A DNA stretch of 64,000 bases from Salinarchaeum sp. Harcht-Bsk1 (GCF_000403645.1 NC_021313.1:3181014-3245013), one strand, 5' to 3'. Numbered from the stretch's first letter, positions 1-8,412 are shown. Numbers and translations are program-made. The notes: a model not told the origin generated them from the letters alone.

Positions 1-50
1 GGGCGTTCGTTCTCGATGCTGTCAGCCCCAGGTTCGTCCGTCGACGGCAC
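1..50 (-). CDS. N-terminal fragment of a gene following bioF (possibly bioD)
   Basis: A GTG at 50-48 begins directly after the bioF stop codon (TGA at 53-51, giving TGAGTG) and reads MPSTDEPGADSIENER before leaving the window. Translational coupling to bioF is therefore likely. Only about 16 residues are visible and they carry no diagnostic motif. Context suggests dethiobiotin synthase (BioD), the one biotin-ring step missing from this cluster, but this is inference from position alone. Confidence 0.35.
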   Translation of the reverse strand, partial: MPSTDEPGADSIENER

Positions 51-1289
51 TCAGATCACCCCGACTTCGTCCGCTGCGACCGCGAACGCGTCGATGCAGG
101 TTTCCAGTTCGGCGGCGGAGTGCGTCGCCATCGGCGCGACGCGGATCCGACTCGTCCCCTCCGGAACGGTCGGGGGGCGGATCGCGGGTGCGATGACGTC
201 GCGGTCGCGGAGCGCCGCGGCGAGTGCGAGTGCGTCCTCGCGATCACCGACGTGGACCGGAAGAATCTGCGTCTCGCCGCCCACGTCGAGGCCGACGTCC
301 TCGAGGCCGTCGCGTAGCTTGTCGACGTTTCGCCAGAGGCGGGCGCGCCGATCGGTCGTCCTGGCGAGGTGGAGCGCTTCGCCCGCCGCTGCCGCAGCCG
401 GCGGTGCTAGCCCAGTCGAGTAGACGAAGGACCTCGCCTCGTTGACGAGGAACTCGATCAAGTCACTGGACCCGGCGACGTACCCACCCTGACTCCCGAG
501 GGCCTTTGAGAGCGTACCGAGTTGAATCTGGACGCGATCCTCGAGCCCCGCCCGCTGGACGATCCCGCCACCGTCGACGAAGCAGCCGGTCGCGTGCGCC
601 TCGTCGGCGAGCAACCACGCTCCGAACTCCTCGGCCAGGTCTGCGAGGGCTTCGAACGGTGCGATGGTTCCGTCCATGCTGAAGACGGAGTCGGTCACGA
701 CGAGCCAGGACTCGTCGGCACCGCCGTTGGGAACTGCCACGTCGCCGGCAGCGACCGGCTCGGCCCGGCGTTCGCTCATCCGCTCACGGAGGTCGGACGG
801 GTCGCAGTGATCGTAGACGACCACGTCGGCGTCGGCCAGCCGACAGCCGTCCACGATGCTCGCGTGATTCAGTTCGTCGGAGAAGACGACGTCCGGATCG
901 AGTGCCGCGATCGTCCCGACGTTTGCAGCATAGCCCGAGGAGAAGGCGAGCGCCCGCTCGGTGCCCTTCGCATCCGCGATGCGGGACTCGAGGTCGCGGT
1001 GAACCAGGGTGTCCCCAGTGACGAGACGGCTCGCACCGGCGCCGGTGCCGACGACGTCCGCAGCGTTCTGAGCGGCTTCGACGACGCGTTCGTCGCCGGC
1101 GAGTCCGAGGTAGTTGTTCGCCGCGAAGACGAGCTGGTGGTCCGGCTCGATGACCGGCAGGTCCGCACCCGGATCGGGTGCGAAACGAGCACTGTGCCCC
1201 ACGGCGTCTGCAGGCTGGAGGTCACGGTAGAGCGTGCGAGATCGTCGCTCCCGGAGACGGTCGTCGAGATCGAACCCTCGCTCACACAT
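51..1289 (-). CDS. bioF: 8-amino-7-oxononanoate synthase (BioF)
   Basis: A PLP-dependent alpha-oxoamine synthase of 412 residues. It condenses pimeloyl thioester with alanine to give 8-amino-7-oxononanoate (KAPA) in biotin synthesis. Family marks are NNYLGLAGD near the N-terminus, the TGAGASRLVTGDT glycine-rich stretch, DEAHATG with the PLP-pyridine aspartate, and GTLSKALGSQGG with the Schiff-base lysine. 2-Amino-3-ketobutyrate CoA ligase (Kbl) looks similar; the neighbouring bioU and bioB favour BioF. The start at 1289 fits a TATA-like box 25-30 bases upstream, so the gene probably has its own leaderless promoter although it lies 97 bases behind bioU on the same strand. Confidence 0.88.
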   Translation of the reverse strand: MCERGFDLDDRLRERRSRTLYRDLQPADAVGHSARFAPDPGADLPVIEPDHQLVFAANNYLGLAGDERVVEAAQNAADVVGTGAGASRLVTGDTLVHRDLESRIADAKGTERALAFSSGYAANVGTIAALDPDVVFSDELNHASIVDGCRLADADVVVYDHCDPSDLRERMSERRAEPVAAGDVAVPNGGADESWLVVTDSVFSMDGTIAPFEALADLAEEFGAWLLADEAHATGCFVDGGGIVQRAGLEDRVQIQLGTLSKALGSQGGYVAGSSDLIEFLVNEARSFVYSTGLAPPAAAAAGEALHLARTTDRRARLWRNVDKLRDGLEDVGLDVGGETQILPVHVGDREDALALAAALRDRDVIAPAIRPPTVPEGTSRIRVAPMATHSAAELETCIDAFAVAADEVGVI

Positions 1290-1312
1290 TGTATTCGCGC
1301 TCGCCGGCGGGG

Positions 1313-1320
1313 GATTTAGG
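1313..1320 (-). promoter_or_regulatory. TATA-like box of bioF
   Basis: On the minus strand the sequence reads CCTAAATC about 25-31 bases before the bioF ATG, the spacing expected for a leaderless haloarchaeal transcript. It lies between bioU and bioF, so bioF can be transcribed independently of the bioB-bioU unit. No BirA-like arms are visible here. Confidence 0.5.
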
Positions 1321-1386
1321 AACCGCGGTTTCCATTGCTGTCAATCGATCCTCTCACAGTCGGTGAATCGGAAACGACCTCCTCGT

Positions 1387-2481
1387 TCAGAAGCCGGGCA
1401 TCAGCTCTGCAGGTCCGTAGACGCCGTAATCGCCGGCGCGGTTGCGCTCGACTGCGCGCTGGAGGTAGCCCAGCGCCGGCCCGTTGACGTTCGCAGCCAT
1501 CGAGGTGTCGTCGTCGAGTTCGAAGGTGTTCGTCCCGGTCTCGCCGTCGAACGTCGTGCCGGTCACCTCGACCGTCGTGGTCGTGGGCTTCTCGTCGTTC
1601 CGGAGGTCGAGAACGCCGCCGACGCTGACGTCCTCGGCGTCACAGATCCCTGCACGCTCTAAAAGCACGTCGTCGGCGTGCTCCATGTCGTGGAATTCGA
1701 GGACGCCGTTGTGGTCGTCGACGATCTCCTCGATTTCCTCCTCGGAGAGGTCTCGCGCCGTCTCCACGTCGTACCCGTCGAGGTGGGCGATGTCCTCGCG
1801 GACGGTGCCACGGTTGTCCTCGTAGCCGGACTTGAGACCGACGCCCCACCAGATGTCGACGCTCTCGACCTCGACGAAGGACTGTGCAGCGAGGGCTGCC
1901 GCGCCGGTCAGGAAGCCGGGCGTCGCACCGGCCCCACAGACGAACGTAATGCCGGAATCCTCGAAGCGATCCGCTCGGACGTCGAGCATGTCGATCACGC
2001 GAGAGCGTTTGAGCACGTCGATGAGGACGCCCTCGTAGTTCGCGTCGGCGAAGCGATCCGCGATGCGCGGAATGAAGTCGTGTTCGAGGTTGGGGAGCGC
2101 GATGAGGACGGCGTCGAACGCGTCGGAGGCTGCGACGACGTCGTCGATCGGCGCGTCGGTCGGCTCGGCCTGCTTGGACGCAACGACGCCCGCGTCCTCG
2201 CCGTGCTGTTTGACGTCGGATGCGCTCGCAGCCGTTTCGTCGTCGTGCCGAACGCCTCCATCGGTCAGCGGCTCGCTATCCGTATCGCCGCGGCCGTCGC
2301 CCGCGATGTTCCCCTCGGTGGCGTCGAGCAACTCCTCGACGTCGAGGCCGTCGTGGTCGATCGCGACGCCGTGGCGATCGCACGCCGCGACGGCGTCGAG
2401 TCCATCCTTGTGCTGGCTCACTTCCAGGGTTCGTCGTCCGATACCGCCCGTGCCGAGTACCGCGAAGTCGATGGATTCCAT
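1387..2481 (-). CDS. bioU: BioU-type suicide 7,8-diaminopelargonate synthase
   Basis: A 364-residue NAD(P)-binding protein of the saccharopine-dehydrogenase-like group. The Rossmann motif LGTGGIGRRTLE is at 8-20. BioU, first described in cyanobacteria and reported to have haloarchaeal relatives, converts KAPA to diaminopelargonate using the amino group of its own lysine, so it replaces BioA. Here Lys158 in DVLKRSRV is the best candidate for that lysine; this is my inference from position and context. Other marks are CGAGATPGF and the C-terminal VYGPAELMPGF. Residues about 52-112 form an Asp/Glu/Gly-rich, probably disordered insertion. The gene follows bioB by 27 bases and no bioA is present. 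If not BioU, it would be a generic dehydrogenase. Confidence 0.75.
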   Translation of the reverse strand: MESIDFAVLGTGGIGRRTLEVSQHKDGLDAVAACDRHGVAIDHDGLDVEELLDATEGNIAGDGRGDTDSEPLTDGGVRHDDETAASASDVKQHGEDAGVVASKQAEPTDAPIDDVVAASDAFDAVLIALPNLEHDFIPRIADRFADANYEGVLIDVLKRSRVIDMLDVRADRFEDSGITFVCGAGATPGFLTGAAALAAQSFVEVESVDIWWGVGLKSGYEDNRGTVREDIAHLDGYDVETARDLSEEEIEEIVDDHNGVLEFHDMEHADDVLLERAGICDAEDVSVGGVLDLRNDEKPTTTTVEVTGTTFDGETGTNTFELDDDTSMAANVNGPALGYLQRAVERNRAGDYGVYGPAELMPGF

Positions 2482-2508
2482 GAGTCGTAGTGTGTCGTCG
2501 ATCTGGGA

Positions 2509-3693
2509 TCAGTCGCTCGCGTTGGTCGCTTCACCGCGGTCGTTTCGAGGGTCCCCGGCCTTGCTCGTCGCCGTGCCGACGGCAGTGTCGGGCTCGAGTG
2601 CCTCGTCGTCGCCGTCGGTTTCGTCGCTGCGCTCGTCCGAACGCGCACGCGTACGAACTTCGTCCGGGTCGAACTCGTTCGCGTCCATGTTGGGCTCCAT
2701 CCCGGCTCGCTCGATCACGTCGAGATCGTCAGCGGCGTCGTTGCCGTGCGTCGTCAGGTAGTCGCCGGTGAGGATGCCGTCCGCTCCTGCCTCGAACGGG
2801 AGGTGTTGCTCGTCTACGTCCAGATTGACTTCGCGCCCGCCAGTGAGGCGGACCCGCGCGTCTGGGTGGAGGAACCGATAGACGGCGATGGTCTTGACGA
2901 TTTCCTCCGTCGAGATGTCGGCGGTGTCACCGAGTTTCTCGCCCAGCTCGGTGCCCGCGACTGGATTCAGTACGTTGACCGGGACCGACGAGACGCCGAC
3001 GTCATGGAGCGCGATCGCGGCGTCGACGCGATCGGTCGGCGACTCGCCCATGCCGAGGATGACGCCGGCACAGAGGTCCATGCCAGCCTCCTTGGCGATC
3101 TCGAGCGTCCGAACGCGATCCTCGAAGCTGTGGGTGTCCACGATCTCCGGGAAGAAGTTCGGGGACGTCTCGATGTTGTGATTGTAGTGATTGAGCCCCT
3201 CCTCGACGAGTATCTCGGCCTCCTCCTCGGTGAGGATGCCGAGCGAGCCGTCGACCTCGACGTCGGTCTCGTCGCGCACGAGGCGGATGGCCTCGAGGAC
3301 ACGATCCCACTCCTCGGGCCGTGCCTCCCTGTCGATGCCTTTCTCCGCGACGACGATACCGAACCGCTGTGCGCCGTCGCGCTCGGCGCGTTTCGCTGCA
3401 GCGAGGATCTCCTCCGGGTCGAGGAGGCCGTAGGTGTCGATGCCCGTGTCGAAGTGGACCGACTGGGCGCAGAAGCCACAGTCCTCCGCGCAGTTGCCCG
3501 CTTTCGCGTTGACGATGGAGCAGGCGTCGACGGTGTCGTCGCCGAACTCCGAGCGGACGTAGTCCGCCGCCGGCGCGAGGTCCTCGACGGGCTGGGCGAT
3601 CAACGCGAGGCCGTCGCGCCGGGAGAGTTGCTCCCCGGCGAGCACGCGCTCGGTCGCCTCGTCGACCGTCGTGTTGCCGGTGCTGTAAACCAC
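2509..3693 (-). CDS. bioB: Biotin synthase (BioB), radical SAM
   Basis: Inserts sulfur into dethiobiotin, the last step of biotin synthesis. The radical-SAM cluster motif C-x3-C-x2-C is at Cys68, Cys72 and Cys75 (GNCAEDCGFCAQS). YNHNIETSPNFFP and RVRLTGGREV are typical BioB segments. A longer open frame extends upstream without an ATG; I chose GTG at 3693 (MVYSTGNTT) because haloarchaeal BioB proteins begin this way and a TATA box lies about 27 bases before it. The protein is 394 residues. The last 65 or so are an acidic, low-complexity tail not needed for catalysis and common in halophiles. First gene of a bioB-bioU unit, with a BirA-like operator across its start. Confidence 0.93.
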   Translation of the reverse strand: MVYSTGNTTVDEATERVLAGEQLSRRDGLALIAQPVEDLAPAADYVRSEFGDDTVDACSIVNAKAGNCAEDCGFCAQSVHFDTGIDTYGLLDPEEILAAAKRAERDGAQRFGIVVAEKGIDREARPEEWDRVLEAIRLVRDETDVEVDGSLGILTEEEAEILVEEGLNHYNHNIETSPNFFPEIVDTHSFEDRVRTLEIAKEAGMDLCAGVILGMGESPTDRVDAAIALHDVGVSSVPVNVLNPVAGTELGEKLGDTADISTEEIVKTIAVYRFLHPDARVRLTGGREVNLDVDEQHLPFEAGADGILTGDYLTTHGNDAADDLDVIERAGMEPNMDANEFDPDEVRTRARSDERSDETDGDDEALEPDTAVGTATSKAGDPRNDRGEATNASD

Positions 3694-3714
3694 GTTCTCG
3701 GTGTCGGTTGACGA
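3683..3714. promoter_or_regulatory. BirA-type biotin operator over the bioB start
   Basis: The plus strand reads CTGTAAACC, a 14-base spacer, then GGTTGACGA. The known BirA consensus is TTGTAAACC-N14/15-GGTTTACAA, so the arms match at 8 of 9 and 7 of 9 positions with the correct spacing. The site covers the GTG start codon and the predicted transcription start, just downstream of the TATA box at 3717-3725, where a bound repressor would block the promoter. The match was made by eye. A repressor-type biotin protein ligase is not in this window. Confidence 0.68.
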
Positions 3715-3716
3715 GT

Positions 3717-3725
3717 CCTTAATTG
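3717..3725 (-). promoter_or_regulatory. TATA-like box of bioB
   Basis: The minus strand reads CAATTAAGG, centred about 27 bases before the GTG start of bioB. This supports a leaderless transcript starting at or next to the GTG. Confidence 0.55.
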
Positions 3726-3779
3726 TGGGGGTCGGCTGAATGTTGGCGTTTCCGCATGTCGTTGTTGCGTCAACGAAAA

Positions 3780-3870
3780 CGCCCCGGAAGCCCCCTCCCG
3801 CTCGTCGACCCAAACTCGCTGCGCCCTTCCCTCGCTCCCTTCGGTCGCTCGGTCCAGTGCTTACGTCGTT
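3780..3870. repeat. Degenerate CTCGCT-rich intergenic stretch
   Basis: The 287-base gap between bioB and the RaSEA gene holds a run of short CTCGCTGCGC/CCTCGCTCCC/TTCGGTCGCTCGG words. Such low-complexity, partly self-complementary sequence is common between haloarchaeal genes. I see no gene in the rest of the gap beyond the bioB promoter. Confidence 0.35.
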
Positions 3871-3980
3871 ACGATCGACGAGCGATCGGCCCCTTCCATT
3901 CCCACCCAGTGGCGGTAAACGAAGTCGCGAGAGACCCCTGCAGACTGTGAAAGCTCGCGGTTGGCGGTGGGCGGCGGCTG

Positions 3981-5090
3981 CTACTGTACCAGTGGGAGGT
4001 TGTAGCCCGCTTCGCGCTCGCAGACGGCCTCCCAGGTGGCTTCGCACTCGCACTCGATCTGGTCGAAGACGGACGGATCCTGGCGCAGGTCGAAGTCCTT
4101 TATCGCGCGCTGGACGCGATCGTCGCACTCCTTGCAATTGTGCGGGCCCCGATCCGAGCCGTGGCCAACTGGATCGGAGATGACGATGGCGTCAGCGTCG
4201 GCCGTCGATTCGAGGACGTCCGCGACGCTCCAGAGCCACGGGGGTCGATACCCGCCCTGGAAGTACAGTTCGTCGACCATCGTGTAGCGCTGGACGTTGC
4301 AGGGGTTCATCGAGACGGTGTGACAGCCCTCGGTCTCGGCGCAGTCGTAGACCGAGGAAATCATGTCGTCGATGGCCTCCTGCTCGGAGAGGAACGGGGG
4401 CTTCATGAGGAGGTAGGCTTTCACGCCGACGTCCGGATCCGAGTCATCGGTCCCGGCTGCTTCGTCAGCGGCCCTCGCTTCCGCGCACGCCTCCTCGAAG
4501 TCCGAGAACGCGAAGTACTTGTTCACGCAATCGCGACGGATCCGATCGCTCGTCGTCTCGAGGCCGATCGCGACGTCGGTGTCGAGACCGCGATCGGTGA
4601 AATCCGCGAGCGTCTCGCGGTCGACGAAGTCCGGGAGCGACTCGACGACGATCCGTTCGCGGTCGGCGAAGGTGTCGGCGATGGCCCGACGCGACTCGGC
4701 CGAGACCTCGCGCTCGTCGAGAAAGGATCCGGAGGTGTAGATCTTGACGAGATCGCAGAGGCCGTCGGCGTTGGCCTCCTCGTGCTCGAGCACGCTGTCG
4801 ACCTGGGCCATGAGGGCGTCGTGGCTGACCTCGCCGCCCTCGACTGATTCGGCGACGTACCCACACATCGTGCAGCCGCCGGCGCGCGCCCAGCGACAGC
4901 CGCCGGTGTTGAGGACGATCGTGAGGGATTCGCGGACGCCGTTCGGGGTGTTGTCCTCGTCGATCCAGACGCGCGTGGGCTCCCGAGGGTCGTACTCGGC
5001 CTCCTTCTCCGCGCGGATCGAACGCATCACCTGGTTGTGTGCGTCCATCCCGCGGCCCTCCTCGTAGACCTCCGGGCTTGGTTCACTCAT
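3981..5090 (-). CDS. raSEA: Archaeosine-biosynthesis radical SAM protein RaSEA
   Basis: A 369-residue radical SAM enzyme of the Elp3/MiaB-like fold. RaSEA acts with ArcS to convert the preQ0-lysine adduct at tRNA position 15 into archaeosine. Visible marks are GGCRWARAGGCTMCGY with the C-x7-C-x2-C arrangement that binds the 4Fe-4S cluster, KIYTSGSFLDE, the LETTSDRIR segment and NPCNVQRYTMVDEL. C-terminal cysteines (CKECDD, CECEATWEAVCE) suggest a further metal site. It stands alone; its partner arcS is not in the window. Start at 5090 gives MSEPSPEVYEEGRGMD. Confidence 0.88.
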   Translation of the reverse strand: MSEPSPEVYEEGRGMDAHNQVMRSIRAEKEAEYDPREPTRVWIDEDNTPNGVRESLTIVLNTGGCRWARAGGCTMCGYVAESVEGGEVSHDALMAQVDSVLEHEEANADGLCDLVKIYTSGSFLDEREVSAESRRAIADTFADRERIVVESLPDFVDRETLADFTDRGLDTDVAIGLETTSDRIRRDCVNKYFAFSDFEEACAEARAADEAAGTDDSDPDVGVKAYLLMKPPFLSEQEAIDDMISSVYDCAETEGCHTVSMNPCNVQRYTMVDELYFQGGYRPPWLWSVADVLESTADADAIVISDPVGHGSDRGPHNCKECDDRVQRAIKDFDLRQDPSVFDQIECECEATWEAVCEREAGYNLPLVQ

Positions 5091-5159
5091 TGCACCGTCG
5101 TACCCGTCGCGTCGACAAAAGGGGCGCGGGTGCGGCTGCGCAGGCGCATCGAACCGGTT

Positions 5160-5819
5160 TCAGCGTCCGACCCGGAGACGTTCGCCGATCCGCTCGGGGA
5201 GGCCCGCGTCGTTCACTGCTTCAATCACGCGCTCCACGTCGTACTCGACGCGGCGCAGTTCGACGGCCATCGCGTCGAGGTCGAGAATCGCGTACGCAGC
5301 GGCCGGATCGCGGTCGCGTGGCTGCCCGACGCTCCCGGGGTTGAGGACGATGCCGTCGTCGAACTGTTCGACGTGCTGGACGTGGGTGTGGCCCAGGACG
5401 AGTACGTCCTCCTCTCCCAGCATCGACGCGGCGAAATCCTCGGGATAGGTGTACCGATCGGGGTCGTCGGGATGCCCGTGGACGACGCGAACGCGTCCGT
5501 CGAAACGGGACAGCGCTTCGGGGAGCGACGCGAGCCACTCGAACTGCGCCTCGTCTAGCTGCCTGCTGGCGTAGTCCACGCCGGCGGCAGCCATCTCGTT
5601 GAACCGGAACGTCGTCTGCTCGACGACGGCCCGATCGTGATTTCCTCGAACTGTCGGAACCTCCCGTGTGCGCATTTCCTCGACGCACGCTGCCGGCCAG
5701 GGGTTGTACCCGACGACGTCGCCGGCGTTGAGGATCGCGTCGACGTGTCCGATGTCGCGGAGGACCGCCTCCAGTGCCGGGAGGTTAGCGTGTACGTCCG
5801 AGATGACGCCGACGCGCAT
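5160..5819 (-). CDS. YfcE/MJ0936-type metallophosphoesterase
   Basis: A calcineurin-like phosphodiesterase of about 219 residues, probably cytoplasmic. The motifs appear in order: SDVHANLPALE (D-x-H), NAGDVVGYNP (GD), VRGNHD (GNHD), VVHGHPDD (GH) and LGHTHVQ (GHTH), followed by LNPGSVGQPRD, typical of MJ0936/YfcE. These enzymes hydrolyse phosphodiesters with two divalent metals; the natural substrate is unknown. The frame is open a further 18 residues, but MRVGVISDVHANL at 5819 is the normal N-terminus. It lies downstream of no close partner: the next minus-strand gene upstream is far away and RaSEA follows 69 bases later. Confidence 0.85.
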   Translation of the reverse strand: MRVGVISDVHANLPALEAVLRDIGHVDAILNAGDVVGYNPWPAACVEEMRTREVPTVRGNHDRAVVEQTTFRFNEMAAAGVDYASRQLDEAQFEWLASLPEALSRFDGRVRVVHGHPDDPDRYTYPEDFAASMLGEEDVLVLGHTHVQHVEQFDDGIVLNPGSVGQPRDRDPAAAYAILDLDAMAVELRRVEYDVERVIEAVNDAGLPERIGERLRVGR

Positions 5820-6245
5820 ACCCGTTGCTGGGGCTCCCGAACACTTCACCCCTTGCAGTGTCAGTGAAGGCAACGCCGGGACCGAGCGGACGTGCAGCGC
5901 CCGCAGTTTCAGTCACCGGCGTCTCGTCGGCCCGCCACGTCGGACCGGCACTTTTCTTGTCAACACGCGATGCGCGACGCGCTTCGGGTAATGGATATGA
6001 TCTCCAATGATCCTCGACTTTCGATACTGAAATCACCCGGATTGCGGTGGTTACTATCTGGGATTTGACTATACGCGAGGTCCGGTGGTGGCGTTTTCTC
6101 ATCCGACCGATCGTCCGATAACTACCGAACACTAGCCCTTCACGGGCGAGGTGGGGTTGTCAGCAAAACGGGTAATGCAAGACAAACCTCGGGAAAATGA
6201 TCAGTAACAGAACAATGATGGGGATGGGGGTGAAACTCGTTGGCA
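5820..6245. other. 426-base gap without a convincing gene
   Basis: This stretch is less G+C-rich than its neighbours, and no frame has haloarchaeal codon bias or a recognisable domain. It holds the upstream region of the phosphoesterase gene (minus) and the leader of the membrane-protein gene at 6246 (plus). A short hairpin GCCC-TTCAC-GGGC lies near 6135-6147. I see no tRNA-like or box C/D-like structure. Confidence 0.4.
6226..6233 (+). promoter_or_regulatory. Shine-Dalgarno-like site GGGGGTGA
   Basis: GGGGGTGA lies 12 bases before the ATG at 6246 and resembles the archaeal ribosome-binding consensus GGAGGTGA. It favours the ATG over the in-frame TTG at 6240, and implies that this gene, unlike most in the window, is translated from a leadered mRNA. 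Confidence 0.45.
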
Positions 6246-7157
6246 ATGACAGACGACTCACCTGACAACGTCCTCTTTGAGTGGTACGAGCGATTCATCG
6301 GCGAACCGGAGGCGGAGACGGACGTCTACCTCGGCTTTGGTCTCTTCTTCACTGCGATCGGCCTGGCGCTGCTCGCACTCGTCCTCTTCGTCGTGGGCGT
6401 TGCGGCGTACGGCATTCGTGAAGACGGCTACTTCGCGGTCGCTCGCGTGGCCTACGCCAGCGGGATGCTCTCGGTTCCCCTCGCGATGTTCTCCATCGTC
6501 GTCTTGCTGCCAGTGAAACAGCGCGCGACGATGGCCGCCGGGGCTGGCGTCGCCGTGACGGTCGCGGCCGTCGTCGGCTTCGCTGTCGTCTATCCCGACA
6601 ACTGGTTCGACTACGGGGGAACGCAGACGCTCTACATCGTCAGCGGCTACGCGGTGGGCCTGATGGTCGTGACGGCGGCGACCGGTGCAGCGCTCGTCGC
6701 CCATCACCTCCAGCGCACCAAGGCACCTGCGCCGTCCGAGATCAAAGCCCAGGAAGAAGAGGAAGACGAAGAGACGTACACCACCGAAGAGATCGAGCGT
6801 GACATCGAAGAGGCAATGGCCGACGTCGAGATGACGTGGGGCGGCGTCGAGAAGTCCGAGAACCGACGCCTCAAGCTAAACACTGACTTCGCCGACGCAG
6901 AACTGCAGGCTGGCGGCCTCGGCCTCGAGGGGAACAAGACGGTCGAGTCCGGCGGCGTCGACGACCAGGTGCAGGGACTCCGGAACCTCAAGGGCGGTGA
7001 GACGAAGACCGCTACCTCCGAATCTACGGTCGACAACCAGACAGCTGCCCTCAACGAGCTGAAGCAGCAGAAGAAGGAAGATCAGGTCCCGACGAACGCA
7101 CCGACCGCAAGTAGCAGTTTCTTAGGCCGTTTGCTGGACCGACTTGGGCTAAGTTAA
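6246..7157 (+). CDS. Haloarchaeal membrane protein paired with the actin homolog
   Basis: A 303-residue integral membrane protein. Four hydrophobic helices occupy roughly residues 27-150. A long cytoplasmic-type tail follows: an acidic stretch ([22 protein letters not shown]), then a Gly/Asn/Gln-rich region and a short C-terminal helix ([13 protein letters not shown]). I do not recognise an enzymatic motif. It lies directly upstream of the actin gene, 100 bases away and on the same strand, but a hairpin and a separate promoter lie between them. The pairing suggests a membrane anchor or regulator of the filament; that is inference. Start ATG 6246 rather than TTG 6240. Confidence 0.72.
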   Translation: MTDDSPDNVLFEWYERFIGEPEAETDVYLGFGLFFTAIGLALLALVLFVVGVAAYGIREDGYFAVARVAYASGMLSVPLAMFSIVVLLPVKQRATMAAGAGVAVTVAAVVGFAVVYPDNWFDYGGTQTLYIVSGYAVGLMVVTAATGAALVAHHLQRTKAPAPSEIKAQEEEEDEETYTTEEIERDIEEAMADVEMTWGGVEKSENRRLKLNTDFADAELQAGGLGLEGNKTVESGGVDDQVQGLRNLKGGETKTATSESTVDNQTAALNELKQQKKEDQVPTNAPTASSSFLGRLLDRLGLS

Positions 7158-7158
7158 A

Positions 7159-7174
7159 GGGGTACTTACACCCC
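7159..7174 (+). terminator. Small hairpin after the membrane-protein gene
   Basis: GGGGT (7159-7163) can pair with ACCCC (7170-7174) around a short loop, starting two bases after the stop codon. A T-rich stretch follows at 7182-7192. It could end the upstream transcript before the actin promoter. Confidence 0.35.
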
Positions 7175-7225
7175 GTCGCCGTCTTATTAATTGTCTATCG
7201 CAATGTCCGAAATTATTTCACATAG

Positions 7226-7233
7226 TTTTATTA
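7226..7233 (+). promoter_or_regulatory. TATA-like box of the actin gene
   Basis: TTTTATTA is centred about 28 bases before the ATG at 7258, in an A/T-rich patch that contrasts with the surroundings. This predicts a strong leaderless promoter and excludes the GTG-ATG start four codons upstream. Confidence 0.6.
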
Positions 7234-7257
7234 CCGCCGGGTACGGTGTGTCACGAT

Positions 7258-8295
7258 ATGGCGAAAGGCCTAGACGTCGGCACCATGAACATCCTGTCGG
7301 CACAGCAGGATGGTAACGACACGGTATTCGTTCAGCAGCGCAACTCCTTCGTGGAGATCGACTACTCGGACATGGCCGAGCAGATGCTCTCGCGAAGCGA
7401 AGTGCTCCACATCCGCAAGGACGACAAGGTGTACGTCGTCGGCGACGACGCCCTGAACTTCGCGAACATCTTCAACCGAGAGACGCGCCGCCCGATGCAG
7501 GCGGGCATCCTCTCCTCGGACGAGAAGTCCGCGATTCCGATGATGAAGCTCATCATCGAGCAGGTCATCGGCGAACCCGACCGCCCCGGCGAGAAACTGT
7601 ACTTCTCGACACCGGCCGACCCGATCGACACGGACCTCTCGACGCTGTATCACCAGAAGACGATCGAGTCGTTCCTCGGCGACATGGGGTACGACGCCGA
7701 GCCGATCAACGAGGGGATGTCCGTCATCTACAGCGAACTCGCGGACAATTCCTTCACCGGTCTAGGGATCAGCTTCGGGGCCGGCATGACGAACGTCTGC
7801 CTGTCCTACTACGCAGTGCCCGTCATGAAGTTCTCCGTCGCCCGTGGTGGCGACTGGATCGACGAGCAGGCCGCACAGGCGACCGGTACGCCCGTCGACA
7901 AGGTCACTTCCATCAAGGAGGAGGACTTCGAACTCGACTTCGAGACGGACGTCGGCGGCGTCGAAGGAGCGCTCTCGATCTACTACGAGAACCTCCTCGA
8001 CTACGTGATCGACCTCATCGTGGAGGAAGTCGACGAGGAGGACGTCGAGGAAGGCCTCGACGTGCCCGTTGTCGTCACCGGCGGCACCTCGAGCCCCGAC
8101 GGCTTCGAGGCCCTGTTCCGTGACCACCTCGAGGACGCGAACATTCCGTTCTCGATCAGCGGCGTCTCCCACGCCGACGAGCCGCTGTACTCCGTCGCAC
8201 GGGGTGCACTCGTCGCAGCCCGCTCCGACGAGCAGGAAACCGAAGGCAGTGCGGACGCAGAGGCAGAGGGCGAAGCCGCGGCTGCAGACGAGTAA
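7258..8295 (+). CDS. volA: Actin homolog of the volactin/salactin family
   Basis: A 345-residue actin/Hsp70-fold ATPase. Phosphate-1 motif LDVGTMN is at 5-11, phosphate-2 motif [11 protein letters not shown] lies mid-protein, and the adenosine motif [12 protein letters not shown] is near residue 275. The family is haloarchaea-specific; published members form dynamic filaments and affect cell shape (volactin in Haloferax, salactin in Halobacterium). The C-terminus ends in an acidic Glu/Ala tail. ATG 7258 gives [11 protein letters not shown], the family's usual start, and matches the TATA spacing. Which of the two named proteins is the true ortholog cannot be decided here. Confidence 0.85.
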   Translation: MAKGLDVGTMNILSAQQDGNDTVFVQQRNSFVEIDYSDMAEQMLSRSEVLHIRKDDKVYVVGDDALNFANIFNRETRRPMQAGILSSDEKSAIPMMKLIIEQVIGEPDRPGEKLYFSTPADPIDTDLSTLYHQKTIESFLGDMGYDAEPINEGMSVIYSELADNSFTGLGISFGAGMTNVCLSYYAVPVMKFSVARGGDWIDEQAAQATGTPVDKVTSIKEEDFELDFETDVGGVEGALSIYYENLLDYVIDLIVEEVDEEDVEEGLDVPVVVTGGTSSPDGFEALFRDHLEDANIPFSISGVSHADEPLYSVARGALVAARSDEQETEGSADAEAEGEAAAADE

Positions 8296-8310
8296 CCCTT
8301 CCCCGATTCT

Positions 8311-8320
8311 TCCGTTTTTG
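8311..8320 (+). terminator. T-run after the actin gene
   Basis: TCCGTTTTTG lies 16 bases after the actin stop codon. Five consecutive T residues in this G+C-rich background fit the U-rich terminators of archaea. Confidence 0.4.
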
Positions 8321-8412
8321 AGACCTCCCAGCCGCCGCACCATCGAATCGGAGACTATCGATCGCCGACAGCAACGGCTATCGAACGCACAGCAGGAAAC
8401 GCCGGACAGTCT

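Noticed and set aside
1290-1386. A second BirA operator before bioF
   Set aside because: The GGAACCGCGGTTTCC sequence near 1319-1333 is a compact inverted repeat lacking the GTAAACC arms and the 14-base spacing.
2746-3711. 321-codon open frame on the plus strand, opposite bioB
   Set aside because: Antisense shadow of bioB; it would also have to be read through the bioB promoter and operator.
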